Notes: a model not told the origin generated them from the sequence alone. A stretch of 64,000 nt of DNA from Modestobacter sp. L9-4 (GCF_019112525.1 NZ_CP077800.1:3906001-3970000); one strand, 5' to 3'. Shown: positions 15,333 to 23,949, numbered from the stretch's first letter. Numbers and translations are program-made.

Positions 15333-16066
15333 GCGGGGTCGACCTGCTCGGTGTGGTGGTGCCCGCCCGCGACGAGGCCGAGCTGCTGCCCGCCTGCCTG
15401 GCCGCGCTGGCCACCGCGGCCCGCGCGCCGGAGCTGTCGGGCACGGCGGTGGAGGTCGTGGTGGTCGCCGACGGCTGCACCGACGGCACGGTCGAGGTGG
15501 CCCGGGCGGCCGGGGTGACCGTGCTGGAGGGCCACGACGCGGCCGGCAACGTCGGGCAGGCCCGGCACCGCGGCGCGCGCTGGCTGCTGGCCGCCGCCGG
15601 CCGGGCCTGGGTGCCCGCCGACCAGGTCTGGCTGGCCTGCACCGACGCCGACAGCCGGGTGCCCGCCGACTGGCTCGCGGTGCACCGGACGGCGGCCGCC
15701 TCCGGCGTCGACGCCTTCGTCGGGACCGTCACCATCGACGACTGGACCGGCCTGGCCCCCGCGGCGGTGGCCGCCTACGACGCCGCCTACGACGCGTGGC
15801 GGGACGGCGGTGCGGGTGCGGTGCACCCGCACGTGCACGGCGCCAACCTCGGTGTGCGCGGCAGCGCCTACTCCCGGGCCGGTGGCTTCCCGCCGCTGAC
15901 CGTCAGCGAGGACCACGGCCTGGTCGACGCCCTGGTCCTCGCCGGGGCGAGCGTGCTGCGCAGCCCGCTGGCGCCGGTGCTGACCTCCTCCCGCCGGGTG
16001 GCCCGGTCACGAGGTGGTCTCGGCACCGACCTGCAGCGCCTGTCGGTGCAGTTCGGGTCGAGCTGA
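15329..16066 (+). CDS. Family 2 glycosyltransferase
   Basis: A 245-residue GT-A fold glycosyltransferase without transmembrane segments. The nucleotide-binding start LLGVVVPARDEAELLPACLAAL, the VVVVADGCTDGTVEVAR loop, and the metal-binding WLACTDADSRVP (DxD-like) motif are all visible; VHGANLGVRGSAYSRAGGFPPL and VSEDHGLVDALV form the acceptor side with a catalytic ED. It ends the four-gene overlapping operon, 13 bases before the dinB promoter region. It presumably adds a sugar to the scaffold modified by the upstream enzymes. Donor and acceptor are unknown. Confidence 0.87.
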   Translation: MSGVDLLGVVVPARDEAELLPACLAALATAARAPELSGTAVEVVVVADGCTDGTVEVARAAGVTVLEGHDAAGNVGQARHRGARWLLAAAGRAWVPADQVWLACTDADSRVPADWLAVHRTAAASGVDAFVGTVTIDDWTGLAPAAVAAYDAAYDAWRDGGAGAVHPHVHGANLGVRGSAYSRAGGFPPLTVSEDHGLVDALVLAGASVLRSPLAPVLTSSRRVARSRGGLGTDLQRLSVQFGSS

Positions 16067-16071
16067 CCCGC

Positions 16072-16077
16072 TAGCCT
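16072..16077 (+). promoter_or_regulatory. -10 element TAGCCT of the dinB promoter
   Basis: TAGCCT fits TANNNT and lies 1 base before the LexA palindrome, which would therefore cover the transcription start. The arrangement is that of a LexA-repressed promoter. It starts 5 bases after the glycosyltransferase stop. Confidence 0.55.
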
Positions 16078-16078
16078 C

Positions 16079-16094
16079 TCGAACACGTGTTCGA
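16079..16094. promoter_or_regulatory. LexA (SOS) box upstream of dinB
   Basis: TCGAACACGTGTTCGA is a perfect 16-bp palindrome and identical to the core of the SOS box at 3274. It lies 101 bases before the dinB start codon. LexA control is inferred from the match and the Y-family polymerase downstream. Confidence 0.9.
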
Positions 16095-16194
16095 CCGTGG
16101 GGACGGTCGGGGACGAGGGGACGTGCCGGGGGAAGCCGGCACGGGGAGCGGGGCTGCGCCGGGGGAAGCCGGTGCGGCGGGAGAGGGGTGTCCG

Positions 16195-17421
16195 GTGTCC
16201 GATCGCGCTGCCGGCTGCACGGTGCTGCACGTCGACATGGACGCGTTCTTCGCCAGCGTCGAGGTGCGCCGCCACCCCGAGCTGGCCGGCACGCCGGTCA
16301 TCGTCGGCGGGGTGGGCAACCGGGGCGTGGTCACCTCGGCCACCTACGAGGCCCGCGCGTACGGGGTGCACAGCGCCATGCCGACCTCCCGGGCCCTGCG
16401 GCTGTGCCCGACGGCCACCGTGCTCCCCGGCGACCTCGCGCTCTACACCGAGGTCTCCCGGTCGGTGATGGCGCTGTTCCGCACGATCACCCCGCTGGTG
16501 GAGCCGCTGAGCCTGGACGAGGCGTTCCTCGACGTCTCCGGCTCCGGCCGGCGGCTGGGCGACCCGGTGGCCATCGGCGAGCACATCCGGGCCCGGGTGT
16601 TCGACGAGCAGGGCATCACCTGCTCGGTCGGTGTCGCCGGCACCAAGTTCGTCGCCAAGCTCGCCTCCACCCGCTCCAAGCCCGACGGGCTGCTGGTGGT
16701 GCGCCCGGCCGAGGTCATGGACTTCCTGCACCCGCTGCCGGTCGGTGCGCTGTGGGGCGTGGGCGCCAAGACCGAGGAGGTGCTGCTGCGGCTGGGGCTG
16801 CGCACCGTCGGCGACCTGGCGCACGTCCCGGCCCGCACCCTGCAGCGCGCGGTGGGCGCCGCCGCCGGGGCGCACCTGCACGAGCTGTCCTGGGGCCGGG
16901 ACCCGCGGCGGGTGGTGCCGAACGAGCCGGACCGCTCGACCGGGGCGGAGGAGACCTTCGGCACCGACGTCGACGACCCGCAGGTGATCCACCGCGAGCT
17001 GCTGCACCTGGCCGAGCGCACGGCGGGGCGGCTGCGCTCCACCGGCCACCTGACCCGCACGGTGAGCATCAAGGTGCGCTTCGCCGACTTCACCACGATC
17101 ACCCGCTCGCGCACCCTGAAGGTGCCCACCGACGTCGGTCAGGAGCTCTACGACACCGCCCGCGCGCTGTTCGACGCCCTCGGCCTGGACCGCGCCCGCA
17201 TCCGGCTGGTGGGGGTGCGGGCCGAGGGGCTGGTCGAGGCCGACGCCACGGCTCGCCAGCTGGAGCTCGGCGCCCGCGAGCACGGCCGACGGGACGCCGA
17301 GCTCGCCGCCGACGCCGCCGCCCGGCGCTTCGGGGCCGGTGCCGTCCGCCCGGCCACCCTGCTCGGCCGCGGGCGCACCCCCGGCACCGGCCGCCCACCC
17401 CGCCCCGGAGCAGGGCGTTGA
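16195..17421 (+). CDS. dinB: DNA polymerase IV (Y-family translesion polymerase)
   Basis: A 408-residue Y-family polymerase that bypasses lesions with low fidelity. Visible motifs: VLHVDMDAFFASVE (first catalytic Asp), AYGVHSAMPTSRA, PLSLDEAFLDVSGS with the catalytic DE pair, CSVGVAGTKFVAKLAST, and the LWGVGAKTEEVLLRLGL helix-hairpin-helix. The little-finger domain (TVSIKVRFADFTTITRSRTL) is complete; a Pro/Arg-rich C-terminal tail could hold a clamp-binding peptide, but no clear one is seen. GTG 16195 follows GGAGAGGGG and gives the usual N terminus; upstream in-frame sequence holds a duplicated 15-base stretch and looks non-coding. The LexA box upstream predicts SOS induction. Confidence 0.95.
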   Translation: MSDRAAGCTVLHVDMDAFFASVEVRRHPELAGTPVIVGGVGNRGVVTSATYEARAYGVHSAMPTSRALRLCPTATVLPGDLALYTEVSRSVMALFRTITPLVEPLSLDEAFLDVSGSGRRLGDPVAIGEHIRARVFDEQGITCSVGVAGTKFVAKLASTRSKPDGLLVVRPAEVMDFLHPLPVGALWGVGAKTEEVLLRLGLRTVGDLAHVPARTLQRAVGAAAGAHLHELSWGRDPRRVVPNEPDRSTGAEETFGTDVDDPQVIHRELLHLAERTAGRLRSTGHLTRTVSIKVRFADFTTITRSRTLKVPTDVGQELYDTARALFDALGLDRARIRLVGVRAEGLVEADATARQLELGAREHGRRDAELAADAAARRFGAGAVRPATLLGRGRTPGTGRPPRPGAGR

Positions 17422-17542
17422 CCCCTGCGCACCCCGGTCGGGGGCGAGTTCCCGGCTCGGGCGTGTCGGCCCTGTGCCGATGAGAACAGCCCTCCAGGGT
17501 GTGTCGCGGACAACTCACCTTTCGCAGTGCGCCAACGCCTCG

Positions 17543-17548
17543 TAACAT
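17543..17548 (+). promoter_or_regulatory. -10 element TAACAT before the DUF3040 gene
   Basis: TAACAT is a good TANNNT match in a locally less GC-rich stretch, with TTCGCA 16 bases upstream as a weak -35. The start codon is 60 bases downstream and preceded by GGAGG. Confidence 0.45.
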
Positions 17549-17608
17549 CGGTGTCCCGCGGGCGGACTGCCGCCGGTGGCTGATTGCACTGCGCACCTGG
17601 AGGTCGAC

Positions 17609-18025
17609 GTGCCGCTCTCCGAGCACGAGCAGCGTCTGCTGGAGCAGATCGAGCGCGCCCTCGTCGACGACGATCCCAAGTTCGCCTCGACGGTCCGCAC
17701 CGGCGACCGGCGACAGAAGGCCCGCCGCAAGCTGCAGCTGGGCATCCTGCTCGTCGTCGTCGGCCTGGCACTCGTCGTGGCCGGCGTCGCGATCCCCTCG
17801 GCCTCGCTGGCCCAGGTGGTCGTCGGGGTCCTGGGCTTCCTGATCGCCTTCGGTGGCGCCGCACTGGGGCTGCTCAACTACAAGGCCGCCACCGGTGCGG
17901 TCGAGGTCGGCCCCGCCGGCAGCGGCCGTCCCGGCGCCGGAGGCTCCAGCCGGGTCGGCAAGGCCCGGCGCCAGCCGATGAAGAACCGTCTCGAGGAGCG
18001 CTTCCGCCGCCGCTACGACCAGTAG
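17609..18025 (+). CDS. DUF3040 membrane protein
   Basis: A 138-residue DUF3040 protein, an actinobacterial family usually found close to the dcw cluster, as here. The cytoplasmic N terminus PLSEHEQRLLEQIERALVDDDPKF is the family signature. Two hydrophobic segments follow (LGILLVVVGLALVVAGVAI near residues 47-65 and VVVGVLGFLIAFGGAALGLL near 71-90), and the C-terminal tail is basic (KNRLEERFRRRYDQ). GTG 17609 is supported by GGAGG 5 bases upstream. It is monocistronic, ended by an 18-bp hairpin. Function unknown; a link to envelope growth is suggested only by position. Confidence 0.85.
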   Translation: MPLSEHEQRLLEQIERALVDDDPKFASTVRTGDRRQKARRKLQLGILLVVVGLALVVAGVAIPSASLAQVVVGVLGFLIAFGGAALGLLNYKAATGAVEVGPAGSGRPGAGGSSRVGKARRQPMKNRLEERFRRRYDQ

Positions 18026-18056
18026 CCGCTGCGGGGTCCCACCCCGGGCAGTCCTC

Positions 18057-18096
18057 GCCGACAGCCGCCGTCCGCACCCGGACGGCGGCTGTCGGC
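18057..18096. terminator. 18-bp perfect hairpin terminator
   Basis: Arms 18057-18074 (GCCGACAGCCGCCGTCCG) and 18079-18096 are exact reverse complements with a 4-base loop. It lies between the convergent DUF3040 gene and prs homologue and can serve both strands. No T-tract. Confidence 0.85.
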
Positions 18097-18111
18097 GCTC
18101 CGGGGCCCGAC

Positions 18112-18159
18112 CTCAGGCGGTGGGCACCTCCGGCGGTACGCGCCTCAGGCGGTGGGCAG
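18112..18159. repeat. Duplicated 3' end of the prs-like gene
   Basis: The 16 bases CCTCAGGCGGTGGGCA occur at 18112-18127 and again at 18144-18159. The second copy contains the stop codon and last codons (PTA-stop) of the prs-like gene; the first copy is a downstream pseudo-end separated by 16 bases. Confidence 0.7.
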
Positions 18160-19095
18160 GGTGTCGAACAGCGCGCTGACCGACTCGCCGTCGTGGATCC
18201 GCTGGACCGCCTGGGCGAGCGCCGGGGCCACCGAGAGCACCGTCAGCTTCCCCGAGGGGTCGGCCGGCGCGGGCACGGTGTTGGTGCAGACGATCTCCAG
18301 CACGTCGGGCTGGGCGCCGATCCGCTCCAGGGCGCCGGCGGCGAACAGCCCGTGCGTGCACGCCACCCGGATCGACCGGGCGCCGGCGTCACGCAGCCGG
18401 TCGATGAGCTCCAGCACCGTGCTGCCCTTGGCGATCTCGTCGTCGAGCACGATCACGTCCCGGTCGGCGACGTCGCCGATGATCGCGTTGATCTGCACCC
18501 GGTCGTCGGCGTAGCGCTGCTTGGCCCCGGCGGCCACCGGCACCCCCAGCCGGCGGGCGAAGGCCGCTGCCTCCTTGGCGTTGCCCAGGTCGGGGGAGAC
18601 CACGGTGGTGCGGGACAGGTCCAGCGTGCGGAAGTGGTCGGCCAGCTCGCGCAGCGCGTGCAGGTGGTCGACCGGCACGCTGAAGAACCCGTGCACCTGC
18701 GGTGAGTGCAGCGTCATCGCCAGCACCCGGCTGGCCCCGGCGGCGACCATGAGGTCGGCGACCAGCCGCCCACCGATGGAGATCCGCGGGGCGTCCTTCT
18801 TGTCCGACCGCGCGTAGGCGTAGTGCGGGAGCACCACGGTGATCCGGGCGGCCGAGGCGCCCCGGGCCGCGTCGATCATCAGCAGCAGCTCGACCAGGTT
18901 CTCCTGCACCGGTGTGGCCAGCGACTGCACGAGGTAGACGTCGCGCTCGCGGCAGTTGGCCTGCAGCTGCACCTCGAGGCAGTCGTTGGCGAACCGCGTG
19001 GTGCGCACCGGCTGGAGCGGCACGCCCAGCTGGGCGCACATCTCCTGCGCGAGCTCGGGATGGGAGCTGCCGGCGAAGACGGCGATCTCACGCAC
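18145..19095 (-). CDS. Divergent ribose-phosphate pyrophosphokinase homologue
   Basis: A 316-residue PRPP-synthetase-family protein of the usual length, with ATP site segments (LPHYAYARSDKKD, aligned to YARQDRK of classical enzymes) and a C-terminal phosphoribosyl domain. It departs from classical Prs at the flexible loop (AKQRY in place of DKRRP) and in the PRPP loop (VLDDEIAKGSTV instead of DDIIDTAGT-like). It may be a second, specialised PRPP synthetase or a regulatory paralogue; a classical prs gene would be expected elsewhere in the genome. GTG 19095 has GGAG upstream and a -10-like box at 19145-19150. It is convergent with the DUF3040 gene. Confidence 0.8.
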   Translation of the reverse strand: MREIAVFAGSSHPELAQEMCAQLGVPLQPVRTTRFANDCLEVQLQANCRERDVYLVQSLATPVQENLVELLLMIDAARGASAARITVVLPHYAYARSDKKDAPRISIGGRLVADLMVAAGASRVLAMTLHSPQVHGFFSVPVDHLHALRELADHFRTLDLSRTTVVSPDLGNAKEAAAFARRLGVPVAAGAKQRYADDRVQINAIIGDVADRDVIVLDDEIAKGSTVLELIDRLRDAGARSIRVACTHGLFAAGALERIGAQPDVLEIVCTNTVPAPADPSGKLTVLSVAPALAQAVQRIHDGESVSALFDTLPTA

Positions 19096-19144
19096 AGGGG
19101 CACTCCAGGGCGGCTCGGGGGCGGGGCACGGGCTGGACGGGGCA

Positions 19145-19150
19145 ACCGTA
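19145..19150 (-). promoter_or_regulatory. -10 element TACGGT for the prs-like gene
   Basis: On the minus strand TACGGT (in GGTTACGGTTGC) fits TANNNT, 49 bases before the GTG start. It lies in the 76-base gap between the transglutaminase stop and the prs-like start, so prs can be transcribed independently. Confidence 0.4.
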
Positions 19151-19171
19151 ACCAGCCGGGCCGGGCCGGCC

Positions 19172-21523
19172 TCAGGCCGGTCGCGGCCGCCCGGGCACGT
19201 GGTCGGCCACCCAGCGGACCGCCGCGGTCAGCGTCGACGCCGGCCACACCGCCGCCTGCACGCGCTGCGACCGGGACACCGTCCGCAACAGGGCCCGCCG
19301 CACGGTGCGCAGCTGCCCGGCCAGCTCCGGGTCGCCGGCGGCACCGGCGGACGGCGGGCCGTAGACCGCGCGCTCCTGCGCCAGCGCCAGGGACCGCACC
19401 GCCTCGACCGCTGCCGGTTCGGCGCCGGAGAGCCGCTCGGCCAGCTGCCGGGCGAGCTGCCGGGACGTCACCGTCCCCGGGACCTCGATCCGCAGGTCGG
19501 TGGCGGTCGCCATCAGCTCACCCCACAGGGCGTCCGGGCTGCCGTCGGACAGCCGTCCCGCCCGCTGCCGACGGCGCACCAGGAAGGGCACCGCGGCCAG
19601 GCCCAGCACCAGCAGGGTGCCGCCGGCACCGGCCAGCCAGGGCGTCAGGTCCGTCCGGGGCTGGGCGAGGGGGGCCGCGCTCGGCACGGGCTCGTCGTCA
19701 CGGTCCAGCTCCGCGGTCGGCGCGGCCGGCACCGGGGCCTCGACCTGCGGGGTGACCGGGTCGACGGTGGCGTCGTCGGTGGCCGGGGTGCGCGGCGCCC
19801 AGGGCAGGTCGACCGCCCGGTTGGCCGCGATCGGCGTCGGGTCGAACGGGATCCAGCCCAGGCCGTCGAACCAGGCCTCGACCCAGGCGTGCGCGTCGTC
19901 GGTGGTGACCAGCCGCGTGCCGTCGTCCTGCACCTGACCCGGCGTGTAGCCCAGCACCACCCGGGCCGGCACGCCGGCAGCGCGCACCAGCACCGCCATG
20001 GCGCCGGCGTACTGCTCGCAGTAGCCCTGCTTCAGCCGCAGGAAGTCGACCAGGTCGTCGCCGGTGGTGCCGGGGGTGGTGGACAGGCTGTACTTGAACC
20101 CGTTGGCCGGGTCGGTGAAGTGGTCCTGGATCGCGCGGACCCGCTCGTAGGGCGCCTGGCCCGGGTCGGTGAGCTCCCCGGCCAGGTCGGTGACGCTGGG
20201 GTCCAGCTGGGGCAGCTGGGTGTAGCGCTGCACCGCGTCGCTGTCGGCGCCCGGGTCCGGGGCGGCGTCCAGCTGGTCGACGGTGGGCTCGGGCTGCTGC
20301 GCGCTCATCCGGTAGGTCAGCCCGGCGGTGGTCGTGTCGCGGCCGAACACGGTGCGGGCGTCGGCGTCGAAGCGCCAGTCGTCGGCGTCGTCGCCGCCGT
20401 CCTCCAGCTGCACCGACAGCGGCGAGTACAGCACCGGCATGAAGACGTCGTCGTGCTCGAGGACGGTGACCGTCGCGGCGACGGGGCGGGCGCTCTGGCC
20501 GCCGGTCAGCGGGGCGAGGGTGGCGTCGTCGGCGATCGACTCCTGGCCGTCGAGGTTGGTCAGCCGCCAGCCGCGGTCGGCGGTGTAGTCGTCCAGCGCG
20601 ACCGACCGCAGGTAGCCGGGGTCGGCCACCGAGGCATCGAGACGGAACAGGTCGATGGGCTCGGGGCGGTTGAGCTGCCCGGCCATCTCCGCCACCGGGT
20701 CCAGCGCCGTCCCGAGGCCGTTGCCGGTGCCCGAGCCGCCCAGCCCGGCGGCCAGCGACCCCTCCGACAGCGTGGGCACGAGCACCGGCAGCAGGACGCC
20801 GGCCACCAGTGCGAGGACGCCGGTGCGCAGCGCCGGCAGCGTGCCGGTGCCCAGCGCCGAACCGCTGCCGGCCCGGGAGTTCTCGACCAGCCGGCTGCGC
20901 TGGTCGGCCCACAGCAGCACCGCGAAGCCGGCGGCGGGAGCGGCGAAGGAGACCAGTGCGACGTCGCCGGTGATGGTGCTGACCGGCACGCAGTAGAGGA
21001 CCAGCAGCCCCAGGCCGCCGAGCGCGGGCTGGCGGGCGGGCACGGCCAGCAGGTCGACGGCCAGGGCGACGAGCGCGACGAACACCGTGGTCAGCGCGAG
21101 CAGCCCGGTCAGCGGCAGCGCCGGGGTGCCCTGCTCGCGCACCTCGTCGAGCCCGTCGGCCAGCAGCCCGCCCAGGTCCCCGAGGCTGGTGGGGGTGGGC
21201 ACGAGCCCGTACCAGGCGTCCGGCGACGCGAAGACCATGGTCAGCACGACCAGCACGAGCAGCAGCTGGCCCACCGGCACGAGCACCCGCGCGGGGGTCG
21301 CCAGCTGCGGCAGCCGCTCGGCCAGCCGCACCGCCGCGGCGCGCAGCGCCACCCCACCGAGCCCCACCGCGAGCACCGCGAGGGTCACCGGCGGCAGCCA
21401 GCCCAGGGTGGCGAAGACCGGTTGCAGGGCGAAGGAGCCCAGCAGGACGGCGACGGCGGCGGCGACCGCGGTGCCGGCGCGGCCCTGCGTCGGGCGGGCC
21501 AGCTCGTCGAGGGGGCGGCTCAT
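19172..21523 (-). CDS. Transglutaminase-like membrane protein (DUF3488 type)
   Basis: A 783-residue membrane protein. Residues 1-260 hold about seven or eight hydrophobic segments, then an extracytoplasmic region ends in a transglutaminase-like domain with the catalytic Cys in LKQGYCEQYAGAMAVLVRAAGVPAR and the His and Asp in DDAHAWVEAWFDGLGWIPFDPTP. A last transmembrane helix (LAGAGGTLLVLGLAAVPFLV) and a cytoplasmic DUF4129-like tail follow. It is the third gene of the widespread MoxR-DUF58-transglutaminase operon, with an ATGA overlap with DUF58. The operon is thought to assemble or mature envelope proteins; the actual target is unknown. Confidence 0.9.
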   Translation of the reverse strand: MSRPLDELARPTQGRAGTAVAAAVAVLLGSFALQPVFATLGWLPPVTLAVLAVGLGGVALRAAAVRLAERLPQLATPARVLVPVGQLLLVLVVLTMVFASPDAWYGLVPTPTSLGDLGGLLADGLDEVREQGTPALPLTGLLALTTVFVALVALAVDLLAVPARQPALGGLGLLVLYCVPVSTITGDVALVSFAAPAAGFAVLLWADQRSRLVENSRAGSGSALGTGTLPALRTGVLALVAGVLLPVLVPTLSEGSLAAGLGGSGTGNGLGTALDPVAEMAGQLNRPEPIDLFRLDASVADPGYLRSVALDDYTADRGWRLTNLDGQESIADDATLAPLTGGQSARPVAATVTVLEHDDVFMPVLYSPLSVQLEDGGDDADDWRFDADARTVFGRDTTTAGLTYRMSAQQPEPTVDQLDAAPDPGADSDAVQRYTQLPQLDPSVTDLAGELTDPGQAPYERVRAIQDHFTDPANGFKYSLSTTPGTTGDDLVDFLRLKQGYCEQYAGAMAVLVRAAGVPARVVLGYTPGQVQDDGTRLVTTDDAHAWVEAWFDGLGWIPFDPTPIAANRAVDLPWAPRTPATDDATVDPVTPQVEAPVPAAPTAELDRDDEPVPSAAPLAQPRTDLTPWLAGAGGTLLVLGLAAVPFLVRRRQRAGRLSDGSPDALWGELMATATDLRIEVPGTVTSRQLARQLAERLSGAEPAAVEAVRSLALAQERAVYGPPSAGAAGDPELAGQLRTVRRALLRTVSRSQRVQAAVWPASTLTAAVRWVADHVPGRPRPA

Positions 21524-22884
21524 GCCTGGGCTCCGGTGGGGAGAGGGGGTGGCGGGGTGACCGGTCCGGCGGCCGACGTCGCCGCGCCCAGCCGGCCCCA
21601 GACCTGGTCGACGGTCTGCTCGGGCCGGACGGCGAGCACCTGCCAGCCGGCCGACCGCAGCAGTGCCACGGCCTGCTCCTGCCGGCCGACGAGCTCGGCG
21701 CGGGCGCTGGGGGACAGCGGCCGGCGGCTGCGGGTGGCCCCGGCGTCCAGCCAGGCCACCGCATCGACCACGACCGCGACGTCGCTGCCGGGGCCCGAGC
21801 GGGCGCGGGCCAGGGCGGTGACGTCCTCGGGGCCGACCAGCCCGAGCAGGCAGATCGCCGGCCCGTCGACGGCCGCGCGGCGCAACGTCTCCACGCCCAC
21901 CTGCAGGCCCGGGTAGCGGGAGGCCTCCAGCTCGGCGAACCGGTCGAGCAGCTCGTCGGGGCCCAGGGTGCCGCGGCCCAGCGGGGCGGTGAGCTCGCCG
22001 GCGTCGGTGACCACCCGCAGCGCGGCGCCGCGCTGCAGCAGGTGGACGCCGATGCTCGCCGCGGCCTCGACCGCCCACTCCAGGGTGTCCGGTGCCTGCG
22101 CGCTGCCGCGGCCACCGGTCAGGTGGGCGCTGAGCCGGGTGTCCAGGAACAGGGTGGCCGCCGCCCGCCAGGGGCGCTCCTCCAGCCGCACCATCAGCTC
22201 ACCGGTGCGCGCGGTGGCCCGCCAGTGGACCAGCCGCAGGTCGTCGCCGTAGCGGTACTCGCGGGTGCTGACGTCGTCCTCGCCGTGCACCGCGATCGAG
22301 CGGCGCCCGCCCTCACCGCCGTTGCCGCCGGCACCGCTGAGCCCCCCGGTGCCCTGCAGCGGCCGCACCCGGGGGACGACCAGCAGCGAGGCGGTGTCAC
22401 TGCCCGCCGCGGTGCGCAGCACCAGGCCGAAGGGGTCGACCAGCCGCAGCCGCAGGGGCCCGAGGGTGAAGCGGCCGCGCCGGGTGCCGTGCAGCCGGTA
22501 GCGCAGCGGCGCGGTCGCCCCGGGGGACAGCCGCTCGACGACGAACTGCGGACGCCGGCCCAGCTCGGCCGGCAGCTGCTCGGTCAGCAGCCAGAGCCCA
22601 CCGGCCCGCCGGTCGGTGTTGGCCACCTCGACCAGGACCTCGGCGGTCTCGCCGCGGGGGAGGCGGGCGGGGGTCACGGTGCGCCGGGTCGCGACCCGGA
22701 AGCGCTGGCGGGCGACCCCGACGGCCGACACCAGCGGCAGGGCGAGCACGAAGAGCGCCAGCTGGACCAGCGCGCGCTCACCCAGGACGGCGCCCAGCAG
22801 CCCGAGGGTGAGACCTGCGGCGACCAGGCAGCGACCGCGGAGGGTCAGGGAGGAGGCGGCGTCGGCCAGCCGCGTACGGGCCAT
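21520..22884 (-). CDS. DUF58 domain protein
   Basis: A 454-residue protein with two N-terminal hydrophobic segments (CLVAAGLTLGLLGAVLG and LALFVLALPLVSAVGVA) and a DUF58 domain. The signature VSTREYRYGDDLRLVHWRATARTGELMVR lies near residues 215-243 and is followed by a von Willebrand-type fold (TLFLDTRLS, VAVVVDAVAWLD). It lies between MoxR, 17 bases upstream, and the transglutaminase gene it overlaps by 4 bases. DUF58 proteins are MoxR partners by gene neighbourhood; their biochemical role is unsettled. The C-terminal tail is Pro-rich. Confidence 0.9.
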   Translation of the reverse strand: MARTRLADAASSLTLRGRCLVAAGLTLGLLGAVLGERALVQLALFVLALPLVSAVGVARQRFRVATRRTVTPARLPRGETAEVLVEVANTDRRAGGLWLLTEQLPAELGRRPQFVVERLSPGATAPLRYRLHGTRRGRFTLGPLRLRLVDPFGLVLRTAAGSDTASLLVVPRVRPLQGTGGLSGAGGNGGEGGRRSIAVHGEDDVSTREYRYGDDLRLVHWRATARTGELMVRLEERPWRAAATLFLDTRLSAHLTGGRGSAQAPDTLEWAVEAAASIGVHLLQRGAALRVVTDAGELTAPLGRGTLGPDELLDRFAELEASRYPGLQVGVETLRRAAVDGPAICLLGLVGPEDVTALARARSGPGSDVAVVVDAVAWLDAGATRSRRPLSPSARAELVGRQEQAVALLRSAGWQVLAVRPEQTVDQVWGRLGAATSAAGPVTPPPPLPTGAQA

Positions 22885-22901
22885 GGATGCGGTGCGGTCG
22901 C

Positions 22902-23942
22902 TCAGTGCCCGCGCTGGACGGGGACGGAGGACAGCAGGTCGGTGACCACGCGCGCGGTGTCGCGGCGGGCGAGGGCGGCGTCCGGGGTGAGCAGCAGCCG
23001 GTGGGCCAGCACCGGCACCGCCATCGCCTGGACGTCGTCGGGCAGCACGTGGTCGCGCCCGGCCAGGGCGGCGGCGGCGCGGGCGGCCCGCAGCAGCTGC
23101 AGCCCGGCCCGCGGGGAGGCGCCCAGGCGCAGGTCGGGGGACCGGCGGGTGGCCTCCACCAGGGAGACGACGTACTGGCGGAGCGGCTCGGCGACGTGCA
23201 GCCGGCCCACGGCCGCGACCAGGGCGCGCACGCCCGCGGCGTCGACCACCGGCGTCAGGGCGGTGAGCGGGTCGGCCGTGGCGCGCTCGTCGAGCATGGC
23301 CAGCTCGGCGTCCCGGTCGGGGTAGCCCATCGACACCCGCGCGGTGAAGCGGTCGCGCTGGGCCTCGGGGAGGGGGTAGGTGCCCTCCATCTCCAGCGGG
23401 TTCTGCGTGGCGACCACCATGAACGGCCGGGCCAGCTCGTAGGTCACGCCGTCGACGGTGACCTGCCGCTCCTCCATGCACTCCAGCAGCGCGGACTGCG
23501 TCTTCGGTGAGGCCCGGTTGATCTCGTCGGCCACCACGATGTTGGCGAAGACCGCGCCGGGCTTGAACTCGAAGGCCCGGGAGTCGCGGTCGTAGACGGC
23601 CACGCCGGTCACGTCGCTGGGCAGCAGGTCCGGGGTGAACTGGATCCGGCGGACCGTGCCGTCGATCGTGCGGGCCAGGGTCTTGGCCAACGTCGTCTTG
23701 CCCACCCCGGGCACGTCCTCGATGAGCAGGTGGCCCTCGGCCAGCAGCACCACGAGTGCCAGCCGGACGACGTCGGGCTTGCCCTCCACGACCCGGCCGA
23801 TGGCCTCGGCGAGCCGGCCGCCCTCGATCGCGACGTCGACATCGGGGACCGGTGCGGCATCGGGGTCGGCGCCGTGCCGGGACGCGGAGCGCAGCTCCGT
23901 CGTGACCCGGTCCGGACGCAGCCCTGCCGTGCTCTCGCTCAC
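22902..23942 (-). CDS. MoxR-family AAA+ ATPase
   Basis: A 346-residue MoxR AAA+ ATPase, a chaperone-like enzyme working with VWA/DUF58 partners. Walker A is EDVPGVGKTTLAKTLA near residue 67, Walker B IVVADEINRASPKTQSALLECMEE near 127, and the sensor region VVATQNPLEMEGTYPLPEAQRDRF is complete; the C-terminal lid domain follows. GTG 23942 is chosen because it lies 7 bases after a -10-like TACCGT, and further upstream in-frame sequence is Pro/Arg-rich. It starts the operon with DUF58 and transglutaminase and is divergent from mraZ. Confidence 0.92.
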   Translation of the reverse strand: MSESTAGLRPDRVTTELRSASRHGADPDAAPVPDVDVAIEGGRLAEAIGRVVEGKPDVVRLALVVLLAEGHLLIEDVPGVGKTTLAKTLARTIDGTVRRIQFTPDLLPSDVTGVAVYDRDSRAFEFKPGAVFANIVVADEINRASPKTQSALLECMEERQVTVDGVTYELARPFMVVATQNPLEMEGTYPLPEAQRDRFTARVSMGYPDRDAELAMLDERATADPLTALTPVVDAAGVRALVAAVGRLHVAEPLRQYVVSLVEATRRSPDLRLGASPRAGLQLLRAARAAAALAGRDHVLPDDVQAMAVPVLAHRLLLTPDAALARRDTARVVTDLLSSVPVQRGH

Positions 23943-23949
23943 CCGGCAC

